A DNA stretch of 64,000 bases from Oscillospiraceae bacterium (lineage in GTDB: Bacteria > Bacillota > Clostridia > Oscillospirales > Oscillospiraceae): the NCBI GenBank assembly GCA_902787755.1, contig CADAHL010000001.1, forward strand, positions 62,001 through 126,000, written 5' to 3'. The notes beneath the pieces are model-generated. The model saw only the letters and a program-made list of their open reading frames with translations. It searched no databases and had not been told where the DNA came from. Shown one piece after another: positions 52,657 through 60,380 of the stretch. Each line of letters starts with the position of its first letter. Position 1 is the first letter of the stretch. The translations under genes were made by a program, and so were the position numbers.

Positions 52657-53274
52657 ATGATTGATTACGCTAATCTCACAGATGCAAAGCTGTTGGCCCT
52701 GGCCAAGGAAGGGGACAAGGCGGCGGAGGAGGAAATACTCGGCCGATACAGCAGAACGGTCGAGAAGTGCACGCGGCCGTTTTTCCTGGCCGGCGGTGAT
52801 AAAAAGGACCTGATCCAGGAGGGAATGCTCGGCTTGGCTTCGGCCATTGAGCATTATTCCCCGGAATCGGGTAACAGTTTTCCGGCCTTTGCAAAGATCT
52901 GCATCCGTAAGCGTCTTTTGTCAGCGATCAAAGCCGCATCCCGCCTGAAGCATCTCCCGCTCAACGAGAGCATTTCGTTTGAGCAACTCTCCGAAGATCC
53001 CAATGCTACCTATTCGGCGATCCCAGAGGCCTTTTGGAAGAATCCCGAGGAATTGGTTCTGGCCAAAGAGAGCAAGGAAGAACTGGTCGGTGTTTTGTCA
53101 CGGTCGTTGTCATCCTTTGAAAGCAGCGTGTTTGACTGCTATCTGGAGGGAATGAGTTATCGAGAGATCGCGCTTCGCCTTGGGAAGAGCGAGAAGTCCA
53201 TTGACAATGCTGTGCAGCGCATACGACGCAAGCTGGCGACGGACCCAATTTTCGGCGACATCAGCTTCAGCTGA
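52657..53274 (+). CDS. sigH: RNA polymerase sigma factor, SigH/Spo0H-like
   Basis: 205 residues, sigma-70 group. Region 2 carries DKKDLIQEGMLGLASAIEHYSPESGNSFPAFAKICIRKRLLSAI-like motifs (core binding and -10 recognition), region 4 has SSFESSVFDCYLEGMSYREIALRLGKSEKSIDNAVQRIRRKL (helix-turn-helix). Length and the SAIKAASRLKHLPLN segment fit SigH, which drives early sporulation genes. The usual neighbour rlmB is not adjacent, so the exact orthology is inferred. Confidence 0.85.
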   Translation: MIDYANLTDAKLLALAKEGDKAAEEEILGRYSRTVEKCTRPFFLAGGDKKDLIQEGMLGLASAIEHYSPESGNSFPAFAKICIRKRLLSAIKAASRLKHLPLNESISFEQLSEDPNATYSAIPEAFWKNPEELVLAKESKEELVGVLSRSLSSFESSVFDCYLEGMSYREIALRLGKSEKSIDNAVQRIRRKLATDPIFGDISFS

Positions 53275-53323
53275 TCGCAAATACAAGCCAATAAGGCAAT
53301 GAGATCAAAAGAGAGGATTCAAA

Positions 53324-53602
53324 ATGTACGAAGACAAGACTTTAGTTTGCAAAGAGTGTGGCAACGAGTTCGTGTTCACCGCCGGCGAGCAGGAATTCTA
53401 CGCTGAGAAGGGCTTCCAGAACGAGCCCCAGCGCTGCAAGGCTTGCCGCGACGCTCGCAAGAACGCTGCTCGCGCTCCTCGTGAGTACTTCACCGCGATC
53501 TGCGCCAACTGCGGCCGTGAGGCGAAGGTTCCCTTTGAGCCCAAGTCCGATCGTCCTGTTTACTGCAGCGAGTGCTTCGCAAACATGAGAGCTCAGGGCT
53601 GA
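53324..53602 (+). CDS. Zinc-ribbon domain protein
   Basis: 92 residues with four CxxC motifs: LVCKECGNEF, RCKACRD, AICANCGRE and VYCSECFAN, giving two zinc ribbons. The family is common in Clostridia and unstudied. Codon choice is strongly biased to preferred codons (GAG, CGC/CGT, AAG, TTC), as in highly expressed genes, much more than in flanking genes. GAGAGG before the ATG; terminator after. Confidence 0.88.
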   Translation: MYEDKTLVCKECGNEFVFTAGEQEFYAEKGFQNEPQRCKACRDARKNAARAPREYFTAICANCGREAKVPFEPKSDRPVYCSECFANMRAQG

Positions 53603-53618
53603 TCTGAGTAAAGAAAGA

Positions 53619-53649
53619 ACAGGGGCGCCCCGTGCGTCCCTGTCTTTTT
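53619..53649 (+). terminator. Terminator after the zinc-ribbon gene
   Basis: Hairpin with outer stem 53619-53624 and 53638-53643 plus inner pairs, followed by CTTTTTA. Confidence 0.75.
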
Positions 53650-53668
53650 ATTGTTTTGAGGTGAGCTT

Positions 53669-53869
53669 ATGGAAATTACAAGAGAAACCGTGATTTCGGA
53701 GATCGTGGAAAACTGCCCGGAAGCAATGCCGGCTTTTCAGGAGATCGGTATGCATTGCATGGGCTGCGCTATGGCCACAGGGGAAACTCTGGAACAAGCC
53801 TGTGCTGCCCATGGCGTTGACCCGGATGAATTTATCAACTATCTTTCAGAGTTTCTGAAAACCGTCTGA
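53669..53869 (+). CDS. DUF1858 domain protein
   Basis: 66 residues: EITRETVISEIVENCPEAMPAF and GMHCMGCAMATGETLEQACAAHGVDP are the DUF1858 pattern, with the CxxC pair. The domain also occurs at the N-terminus of Fe-S repair proteins (ScdA/YtfE type) and next to hybrid-cluster proteins; as a free-standing protein its role is unknown. Ends 38 bp before trmK. Confidence 0.92.
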   Translation: MEITRETVISEIVENCPEAMPAFQEIGMHCMGCAMATGETLEQACAAHGVDPDEFINYLSEFLKTV

Positions 53870-53907
53870 ACGCAAGCCTGTTACAGTCTGTCCTTTCTTG
53901 AAGTGGT

Positions 53908-54594
53908 ATGAACGAGCGTTTGAACAAAATTGCCGAATGTGTTCCCGCCGGCAGAGGGGTTATCGACGTCGGTACCGATCACGGCTATCTGCTTCTGCAG
54001 CTGGCGCAGTCGGGGTACCCGGGTCGGCTCCTGGCGGCGGATATCAATCCCGGACCTCTGGAAACCGCGCGCCGTCATGCAGAGGCCGTCGGTCTGCTGG
54101 ATCACCTGGAATTCCAATTGGCCGACGGATTGGAGCTCTGCGATCCTGAAGCCGTGGATTGCATCGTGATCGCGGGGATGGGCGGGGATACCATTTGCGG
54201 AATCCTGGATCGGGCCGAATGGTGTATGAGCCCGGAATATCTGCTGGTTTTACAGCCGATGACCCGGGCCGAGGTTTTAAGATACTGGCTGGTGCATAAC
54301 GGCTTTTCCATTTCGGCGGAGCATCTGGTTCGGGACGGCGGGGCGCTGTATTCCGTTTTTACCGCGCGCTTCGGCGAAAGTGAACGGTTGACAGACGCCG
54401 AATACTATACAGGCGCTTTTCATCAAATACGAACGCTTCCGCTTTGCCTTCCGTTTCTGCAGCAGCAGTTATCCCGCTTTGAAAAGATCTGTATCGGTTT
54501 GCGGCGGGCAGGGAAGGAACCGGAGAGACTTCGGTTTACCGAGCGGATTACAGCTCAGATCAGGGAGATGATCCGAAATGCCGACAGTGAATGA
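53908..54594 (+). CDS. trmK: tRNA (adenine22-N1)-methyltransferase
   Basis: 228 residues. SAM-binding DVGTDHGYLLLQLAQ, AADINPGPLETARRHAE and the catalytic-loop segment IVIAGMGGDTICGIL, with VLQPMTRAEVLRYWL, identify the TrmK family (YqfN). Forms m1A22 in tRNA. It overlaps the Nif3 gene by 17 bp, the usual trmK-nif3 pair. Confidence 0.94.
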   Translation: MNERLNKIAECVPAGRGVIDVGTDHGYLLLQLAQSGYPGRLLAADINPGPLETARRHAEAVGLLDHLEFQLADGLELCDPEAVDCIVIAGMGGDTICGILDRAEWCMSPEYLLVLQPMTRAEVLRYWLVHNGFSISAEHLVRDGGALYSVFTARFGESERLTDAEYYTGAFHQIRTLPLCLPFLQQQLSRFEKICIGLRRAGKEPERLRFTERITAQIREMIRNADSE

Positions 54595-55348
54595 TATTTT
54601 CCGGAAGTTATGCGAGTTTGCGCCTCTGGAGCTTCAGGCTGACTTTGATAATTCCGGATTTCTGATCGGCCACAGTGCAGCACAGGTCAATAAAGCTTTA
54701 TTGAGTCTGGATATTACCAATCCGGTGATTGATGAGGCCATAGCGCTCGGCGCGGAGCTCATAATCTCCCACCATCCGGTCTTCTTTTCGCCCCTCCGCT
54801 CTTTGACCGATGACTCAGGTCCGGCAGGGGAGAAGCTCCTTCGCATGGCGGAAAATGGGATCGCGGCTGTTTGCATGCACACAAACCTGGATATCGTCCA
54901 GGGCGGAGTCAATGATGTACTGATGGAAAAGCTTGGCGCACAGGCGCTGGTGCCGCTGGATCCTGACGGGTGCGGAAGGATCGGACTGCTGCCGGAGTCC
55001 TGTTCCATGCAGGAATTCCTGGCCCTGGTCAAAAGCCGTCTGGGCGTATCAGGACTGCGCTATGTGGATTCCGGGAAACCGATCCGCAGGATTGCGGTGA
55101 TGGGAGGCTCCGGAGGCTCGTCTCTCTATCGGGCCAAGCAGGCGGAATGTGACTGCTATGTGACGGCGGATGTGAAGTATCATCAGTTCCTGGATGCGAT
55201 GGAGCTTGGACTCAGTCTGATCGACGCGGACCATTTCTGTACCGAGAATCCAGTTATTCCCGATTTGGCGAACAGGTTGAGCAGCGCGTTTCCGGATACG
55301 GAGTTTGTGATCACCCGGTCTCACGGCCCTGTGATTTGTTTTGCGTGA
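54578..55348 (+). CDS. Nif3-like dinuclear metal centre protein
   Basis: 256 residues, short form without the central PII-like insertion seen in B. subtilis YqfO. Metal-ligand segments: ISHHPVFF, VCMHTNLDIVQGGVND and DADHFCTENPVIPDL. Family forms toroidal hexamers with two metals per subunit; proposed as GTP cyclohydrolase-like or regulatory, not settled. Coupled to trmK. Confidence 0.93.
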   Translation: MPTVNDIFRKLCEFAPLELQADFDNSGFLIGHSAAQVNKALLSLDITNPVIDEAIALGAELIISHHPVFFSPLRSLTDDSGPAGEKLLRMAENGIAAVCMHTNLDIVQGGVNDVLMEKLGAQALVPLDPDGCGRIGLLPESCSMQEFLALVKSRLGVSGLRYVDSGKPIRRIAVMGGSGGSSLYRAKQAECDCYVTADVKYHQFLDAMELGLSLIDADHFCTENPVIPDLANRLSSAFPDTEFVITRSHGPVICFA

Positions 55349-55356
55349 CCCAACAT

Positions 55357-55418
55357 AAACAGCCCTCCACTCTCATAGACTCGTACAAATCGAGACTAAA
55401 GAAGTGGAGGCTGTTTTT
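55357..55418 (+). promoter_or_regulatory. Terminator-like hairpin masking the spoIVA ribosome binding site
   Basis: 55357-55371 (AAACAGCCCTCCACT) can pair with 55403-55416 (AGTGGAGGCTGTTT), with one bulged C, and a T-run follows immediately. The spoIVA Shine-Dalgarno GTGGAGG is in the 3' arm and the ATG at 55419 comes right after the T-run. It can serve as the terminator of the Nif3 unit and may limit spoIVA translation on read-through mRNA. Confidence 0.65.
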
Positions 55419-56897
55419 ATGTGTGAAAACAATATTTATCAGAGTATTGCCCAGCGAACCGGAGGCACGGTGCTCCTCGGCGTCGTGGGCCCGGTTCGCA
55501 CCGGAAAATCTACCTTTATCAAACGCTTCATGGAGACCCTGGTGATTCCCGGTATCGAGGATGAATTTGCGCGGGCCAGGGCATTGGATGAATTGCCCCA
55601 GAGCGCCTCCGGCAAAACAATCATGACGGTGGAGCCAAAGTTTATTCCGGAAGACGCGGCGGAAGTCAAGCTGGGGCAGGGGACGGTGCTTTCCGTCAGA
55701 ATGGTGGACTGCGTCGGTTATATGGTGGATGAGGCGGTCGGTCAATTTGAAGACGGAAACGAACGTATGGTGACGACGCCCTGGTTCGATCACGAGGTGA
55801 CCATCACCGAAGCGGCCGAAACAGGAACACAAAAGGTCATTCGGGAGCATTCCACCATCGGGATCGTTGTGACCACGGACGGAAGTATCTGCGGAATTCC
55901 CAGAGAGAGCTATCTTGAGGCGGAAGACCGCGTCCTGAGGGAGCTGAAGGCTCTGGGAAAGCCCTTCATCGTGCTGCTGAACTGCGTGGAACCGGAAAGC
56001 GAAAACGCTGTTGCAATCGCGGAGAAGATAGAATCCGATTATGAGGTATCCTGTCTGAGGGTGAATTGCCAAAGGCTGAGACAGTCCGAAATATCCGATA
56101 TCCTCGTTTCTGCGCTACAGGAATTTCCCCTACAGGCGGTCAGGATCTGCCTGCCGGAGTGGCTTGAAGCGTTGGATAACGAGGACCCGCTGAAGGATTC
56201 TCTGTATGGGATCCTGAAGAACCATGCTTCAGGGATCAAGCGGCTTAGAGACCTTTCCGGCCTCGAGGAGACGCTTTCCGCCTGGGAGGTATCAGAAGGC
56301 GTCGAGCGGATGGAAACGGATCTGGGGACCGGAGAGACGGCTCTGCAGATCAGCTTCCCACGAAGTCTGTATTATTCCGTAATCAGCGAAAAGAGCGGCG
56401 TCCCGCTTCACGATGACAGAGAGATGATCTCCTATCTGATTGAGATGGCGGCCGTGAAAGCTGAGTATGACCGGCTGAAGCAGGCGCTGAAGGATGTGGA
56501 GGAAAAGGGCTACGGCGTCGTTCTTCCGGAGACCTCTCAGCTGGTTTTGGAGGAACCGCAGATCGTTCGTCAGGGAGGAAAATACGGCGTTCGGCTTCGG
56601 GCCAGCGCACCGGCGATCCATATGATGAAGACCGAAATCACGACGGAAGTCAACCCGGCTGTTGGCGGAACGGGAGCATCCGAGGAGATCATCGGATTTC
56701 TTTTGCAGGGATTTGACGGCGACGTAAATCGAATCTGGGAATCGAATATTTTCGGAAAGCCCCTCAGTGAACTGGCGGAGGAGGGCCTGAATCAGAAACT
56801 CGGAGCGGTGCCGGATAATGCCCGGAATAAGCTGCGTCTGATTATGCAGAGGATGGTGAACGAAGGATGCAGCAATCTCTTCTGCATTCTGATTTGA
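55419..56897 (+). CDS. spoIVA: Stage IV sporulation protein A
   Basis: 492 residues, the same length as the Bacillus protein. ATPase that polymerises on the forespore surface as the base of the spore coat. P-loop GPVRTGKSTFIKRFMET, the TRAFAC-type segments (RMVDCVGYMVDEAVG, IVVTTDGSI, LLNCVEPES), a long middle region, and the conserved C-terminus with NEGCSNLFCILI. Start at 55419 chosen by the GTGGAGG 8 nt upstream. Confidence 0.96.
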   Translation: MCENNIYQSIAQRTGGTVLLGVVGPVRTGKSTFIKRFMETLVIPGIEDEFARARALDELPQSASGKTIMTVEPKFIPEDAAEVKLGQGTVLSVRMVDCVGYMVDEAVGQFEDGNERMVTTPWFDHEVTITEAAETGTQKVIREHSTIGIVVTTDGSICGIPRESYLEAEDRVLRELKALGKPFIVLLNCVEPESENAVAIAEKIESDYEVSCLRVNCQRLRQSEISDILVSALQEFPLQAVRICLPEWLEALDNEDPLKDSLYGILKNHASGIKRLRDLSGLEETLSAWEVSEGVERMETDLGTGETALQISFPRSLYYSVISEKSGVPLHDDREMISYLIEMAAVKAEYDRLKQALKDVEEKGYGVVLPETSQLVLEEPQIVRQGGKYGVRLRASAPAIHMMKTEITTEVNPAVGGTGASEEIIGFLLQGFDGDVNRIWESNIFGKPLSELAEEGLNQKLGAVPDNARNKLRLIMQRMVNEGCSNLFCILI

Positions 56898-56922
56898 CTT
56901 GTCCATGGAGCTTCGGTATAAT
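56894..56922 (+). promoter_or_regulatory. Promoter-like sequence before cwlD
   Basis: TTGACT (56894-56899), 17-bp spacer, TATAAT (56917-56922), overlapping the spoIVA stop. It resembles a vegetative promoter although cwlD is a sporulation gene elsewhere. Confidence 0.65.
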
Positions 56923-56949
56923 AGGAGAACAGGGGAGCAGGACAGGGGA

Positions 56950-57660
56950 GTGAAGCTGCGCAAGCGTTATAGGATCCTCAAGGCGCTTCCTGCTGTCGCC
57001 CTGTTTCTCGCCCTGATCCTCGTTTATGCGGCAGCACTTCGGTATCCTGCTGCCGAGACCATGGGAAACGCGGACAGACCCACCCTGGTGATCGACCCTG
57101 GGCACGGGGGCATTGACGGCGGAGCGCTTGCGTTTGACGGAACAAAGGAAAGTAATATCAATCTAGAGATCGGCCTGAAGCTTCGTGAGCTGGCAAAATT
57201 CTGCGGGTATGATTTCTTTATGACTCGGGAGGACGACAGCCGCCGGACAGATATTCTGTCCTACAGCGAGCACGAAGACCTGGTGCATAGAACGGAACTG
57301 ATCAATTCTGTACCCCATGGCGTACTGATCAGTATTCACCAGAATTTTTTCCCCACATCCCAGCCTTCCGGAGCGCAGGTCCTTTATGCGCCGGGAGAGG
57401 AAAGCCGCAGATTCGGGGAGCTGACCCACGGAGAGCTGATTTCTTTGCTTCAGCCGGAGAATCGCAGAGTGGCTGTCCCGGCTCCAAAAGAACTGTATAT
57501 CACCTCAAAAGTCAACTGTCCGGCAATTTTGGTTGAGTGCGGCTTTTTATCCAACCCGTCCGATTTGAGCCGCCTGAAAGAGGACGACTATCAAACGCAA
57601 ATCGCATTGGTTCTGAACCATTCTTTTCTGGAATATACTTCCGATAAAACCTATACCTGA
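56950..57660 (+). CDS. cwlD: N-acetylmuramoyl-L-alanine amidase, CwlD-like
   Basis: 236 residues. N-terminal membrane anchor (ALPAVALFLALILVYAAAL) and an Amidase_3 zinc domain: VIDPGHGGIDGGA (His), SNINLEIGLKL (Glu), LISIHQNFF (His), ILVECGFLSNPSD (catalytic Glu). CwlD makes the muramic lactam of spore cortex; this identity is inferred from the anchor, length and position after spoIVA. GTG start at 56950 with GGGGAG upstream, downstream of the predicted transcription start. Confidence 0.85.
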   Translation: MKLRKRYRILKALPAVALFLALILVYAAALRYPAAETMGNADRPTLVIDPGHGGIDGGALAFDGTKESNINLEIGLKLRELAKFCGYDFFMTREDDSRRTDILSYSEHEDLVHRTELINSVPHGVLISIHQNFFPTSQPSGAQVLYAPGEESRRFGELTHGELISLLQPENRRVAVPAPKELYITSKVNCPAILVECGFLSNPSDLSRLKEDDYQTQIALVLNHSFLEYTSDKTYT

Positions 57661-57673
57661 ACGGGAGATCGAT

Positions 57674-59065
57674 ATGGCAAATAAACAGAAAACCGTCTAC
57701 TGCTGCACCGATTGCGGTAACGAAACGCCCCACTGGTCCGGCCGCTGTCCCAATTGCGGCGCCTGGAACACGCTCCAGGAACTCCGGGTCGAAGCAGGGG
57801 CGAAGAGGAAAATGAATTCGGACAGGACTTCTTCCGCCCGACAGGCCAGGAAGCTCTCGGATCTGGACAACACGGAGGAGATTCGCTTCGAGACCGGAAT
57901 TTCCGAATTTGACCGGGTCCTTGGAGGCGGGGCCGTGATCGGTTCACTCAACCTGGTGGGAGGCGCTCCCGGGATCGGAAAGTCAACGCTGTTGCTGCAA
58001 ATGTGCGGAAAAGCGCATCTGCAGCGCAGAATCCTGTACGTGACCGGTGAGGAGAGCGAGCGCCAGCTGAAGCTCCGAGCGCAGCGACTGAATGTGGAAA
58101 ACGATGAACTGTATGTTCTGGCGGAAACAGAGCTTGACAGCATCATTCAGAGCATCGATCAGCTGGAGCCGGAGCTGGTGATCATAGACTCTGTTCAGAC
58201 GATCTGCGACAGCAATCTGGACTCCGCTCCCGGCAGCATCAGCCAGGTTCGTGAATGCACCATGCGCATAATGCGCTTAACAAAAGAACAGGGACTCACA
58301 GTTTTCCTGATCGGACATATCACGAAAGAGGGGAGTATCGCAGGCCCCAAAATCCTGGAACATATGGTAGATTGCGTGCTTTATTTTGAAGGAGAACGCA
58401 ACACCAGCTTCCGGATCCTCCGGGCAGCGAAAAACCGCTTCGGCTCCACCAATGAGATCGGAGTCTTTGAGATGGAGGAAGACGGACTGCAGTGCGTGGA
58501 AAACCCCTCGAAAGCCCTGCTGACCGGGCGCCCGGAGAACGGAAGGGGGACCTGCGTAGCCTGTGTGATGGAAGGAACAAGGCCGCTGCTGGCAGAAGTA
58601 CAGGCGCTGGTAACGCCGGGAGGCTATAATGCATCCCGCCGCAGCAACGGAATCGATTACAACCGGGCAGCCATGCTCTTGGCCGTTCTGGAAAAACGCG
58701 GTGGAATCCCGGTTGGCAATTGTGAAACATTTATCAATGTAATCGGGGGATTGGAGCTGGATGAGCCGGCAGCAGATCTGGCGACGATCCTGGCTTTGGC
58801 GTCCAGCCAGCTGGATCGCCCTCTGGGTTCCGATCTGGCAGCGATCGGTGAGGTAGGACTTTCCGGAGAGATCCGCAGCGTGAGCAGTCTGAACCATCGT
58901 TTGTCCGAAATCGCACGTCTTGGATTTACCCGCTGTGTGATTCCGGCTTACAGCAAGGATGATATCAAAGCAGAGGGGAATCTGAAACTGATCCGCGTAA
59001 GGAGCGTGCGGGAAGCTATCCGTGAGACGTTGGGCAAAGGATCAGGCGAAAAATCGTCATCCTGA
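57674..59065 (+). CDS. radA: DNA repair protein RadA
   Basis: 463 residues. N-terminal zinc finger CTDCGNETPHWSGRCPNCG, RecA-like ATPase with Walker A GAPGIGKSTLLLQ, the RadA-specific KNRFGSTNE motif, and a C-terminal Lon-like domain (LGSDLAAIGEVGLSGEIR). Helicase aiding branch migration in recombination. 13 bp after cwlD. Confidence 0.96.
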   Translation: MANKQKTVYCCTDCGNETPHWSGRCPNCGAWNTLQELRVEAGAKRKMNSDRTSSARQARKLSDLDNTEEIRFETGISEFDRVLGGGAVIGSLNLVGGAPGIGKSTLLLQMCGKAHLQRRILYVTGEESERQLKLRAQRLNVENDELYVLAETELDSIIQSIDQLEPELVIIDSVQTICDSNLDSAPGSISQVRECTMRIMRLTKEQGLTVFLIGHITKEGSIAGPKILEHMVDCVLYFEGERNTSFRILRAAKNRFGSTNEIGVFEMEEDGLQCVENPSKALLTGRPENGRGTCVACVMEGTRPLLAEVQALVTPGGYNASRRSNGIDYNRAAMLLAVLEKRGGIPVGNCETFINVIGGLELDEPAADLATILALASSQLDRPLGSDLAAIGEVGLSGEIRSVSSLNHRLSEIARLGFTRCVIPAYSKDDIKAEGNLKLIRVRSVREAIRETLGKGSGEKSSS

Positions 59066-59119
59066 TGTTTTCGCTTGCATTCCATAGAGCGTGCGGCTGT
59101 AAGAAAAGAGTAAAGATAA

Positions 59120-59156
59120 TTGAGTTCGGTGGATTATACACCGGACTCAATTTTTC
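59120..59156 (+). terminator. Terminator after radA
   Basis: 12-bp stem (59120-59131 with 59139-59150), then TTTTTC. The last T of the run adjoins the next -35 box. Confidence 0.82.
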
Positions 59157-59185
59157 TTGACAGAGACGGAGAAGGGCAGTATAAT
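59157..59185 (+). promoter_or_regulatory. Sigma-A promoter upstream of xerC
   Basis: Consensus TTGACA (59157-59162), 17-bp spacer, TATAAT (59180-59185), directly abutting the radA terminator. It leaves an unusually long leader of about 140 nt before xerC, with a small hairpin near 59194-59215. Confidence 0.8.
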
Positions 59186-59334
59186 CGTGGTCGATGAAGG
59201 CGGCGGAGCCTTCATGGCTTATTTTCACTGAGATTCGCATAATATCAATTTAGCGAAACTCGAACCCGCTTTTTCTGCCGTATTTCACGATTGAGGCGCT
59301 TCAGCAATCTTTTCTATCACAAGGAGTCTGATTT

Positions 59335-60330
59335 ATGAACCTGGACGAAATCAACGATATCCCTGATATCTTAATGGAGTTTCTCGAATACCATTCCACT
59401 GTACGCGGGCATTCTGATCGAACCGTCGCTGCGTATTATCTCGATCTGAAAATTCTTTTGCGGTATTTGAAACGACGCAGACATCTGGTAGATCCCAAAA
59501 CCCCTTTTAATGAGATCGATATCACCGATGTGGATCTGGATTTTCTGAAAGCGATCCGTATTGAGGAACTGTATCGTTATCAATCCTTTTCGCCGGAGAT
59601 GCAGAATTCCAATCATGCCTTATCGGCAGCTAGCCGCTGCCGGCGCACTTCATCGGTCAAATCCTTCTTCAACTATCTGACCGCAAAACGGCATCTTCTG
59701 GAGACCAACGTATGTCAAGAGCTGGACATGCCCAGGCGCCCGGCTTCGTTGCCAAGGTACCTTGAAGAAGCGGAATGCGAACGCCTCCTGGCGGCCTGTG
59801 ACGGGCCATTCGGGCTGAGAGATTACTGTATCCTTATGCTGTTCATGTCCTGCGGGCTGCGAATCTCTGAGCTGGTATCACTGAATACCACGGATATATA
59901 TGAGGATCATCTGCGCGTTATCGGTAAAGGCAATAAAGAGCGGGTAGTCTATTTCGGAGATGGCTGCCGGGAGGCCATTGATGACTATTTAATGGTAAGA
60001 AATGACGAAAAAATCGATGAAAAGGACAAAAATGCCCTGTTTATTAGCCGCCAAAATACCAGAATGGGCGTTCGCGCCGTACAGAAAATGGTGGAAAAGA
60101 AGCTGCTGGCTGCCGGCCTGGACGCGTCAAGATACTCTCCCCATAAGCTGAGACATACCGCAGCCACCTTGATGCTGAAAAATGGAGTTGATACCCGTGC
60201 GCTTCAGGAGGTGCTGGGTCACAGCAATTTAAATACAACGCAGATCTACACCCATCTGGACAATGCATCGCTTCATGAAGCAGCGATGGCCAATCCCATA
60301 GGCCGAAAAAAGAAATCAGAGACGGAATAA
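59335..60330 (+). CDS. xerC: Tyrosine recombinase XerC
   Basis: 331 residues, longer than XerD by an insertion in the N-terminal domain (RRRHLVDPKTPFNEIDITDVDLDFLKAI region), as in many Clostridia. Catalytic set: SCGLRISELVSL (Arg), HKLRHTAATLML (HxxR), LGHSNLNTTQIYTHL (His, Tyr). Partner of XerD at dif, or a phage-type integrase remnant; the housekeeping setting favours XerC. AAGGAG lies 10 nt before the ATG. Confidence 0.87.
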   Translation: MNLDEINDIPDILMEFLEYHSTVRGHSDRTVAAYYLDLKILLRYLKRRRHLVDPKTPFNEIDITDVDLDFLKAIRIEELYRYQSFSPEMQNSNHALSAASRCRRTSSVKSFFNYLTAKRHLLETNVCQELDMPRRPASLPRYLEEAECERLLAACDGPFGLRDYCILMLFMSCGLRISELVSLNTTDIYEDHLRVIGKGNKERVVYFGDGCREAIDDYLMVRNDEKIDEKDKNALFISRQNTRMGVRAVQKMVEKKLLAAGLDASRYSPHKLRHTAATLMLKNGVDTRALQEVLGHSNLNTTQIYTHLDNASLHEAAMANPIGRKKKSETE

Positions 60331-60333
60331 AAA

Positions 60334-60363
60334 GAGTCCCTGCAGAACGAACTGCAGGGACTT
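60334..60363. terminator. Bidirectional terminator between xerC and the ATPase-like gene
   Basis: 10-bp perfect stem (60336-60345 with 60352-60361), A-run before and T-containing run after, between convergent genes. Confidence 0.82.
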
Positions 60364-60380
60364 ACTTTATGTTGAGTCAC

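Noticed and set aside
48136..60330. Two tyrosine recombinases as signs of an integrative element
   Set aside because: Both sit among housekeeping genes and no att repeats, relaxase, phage or cargo genes are present; they fit XerD and XerC.
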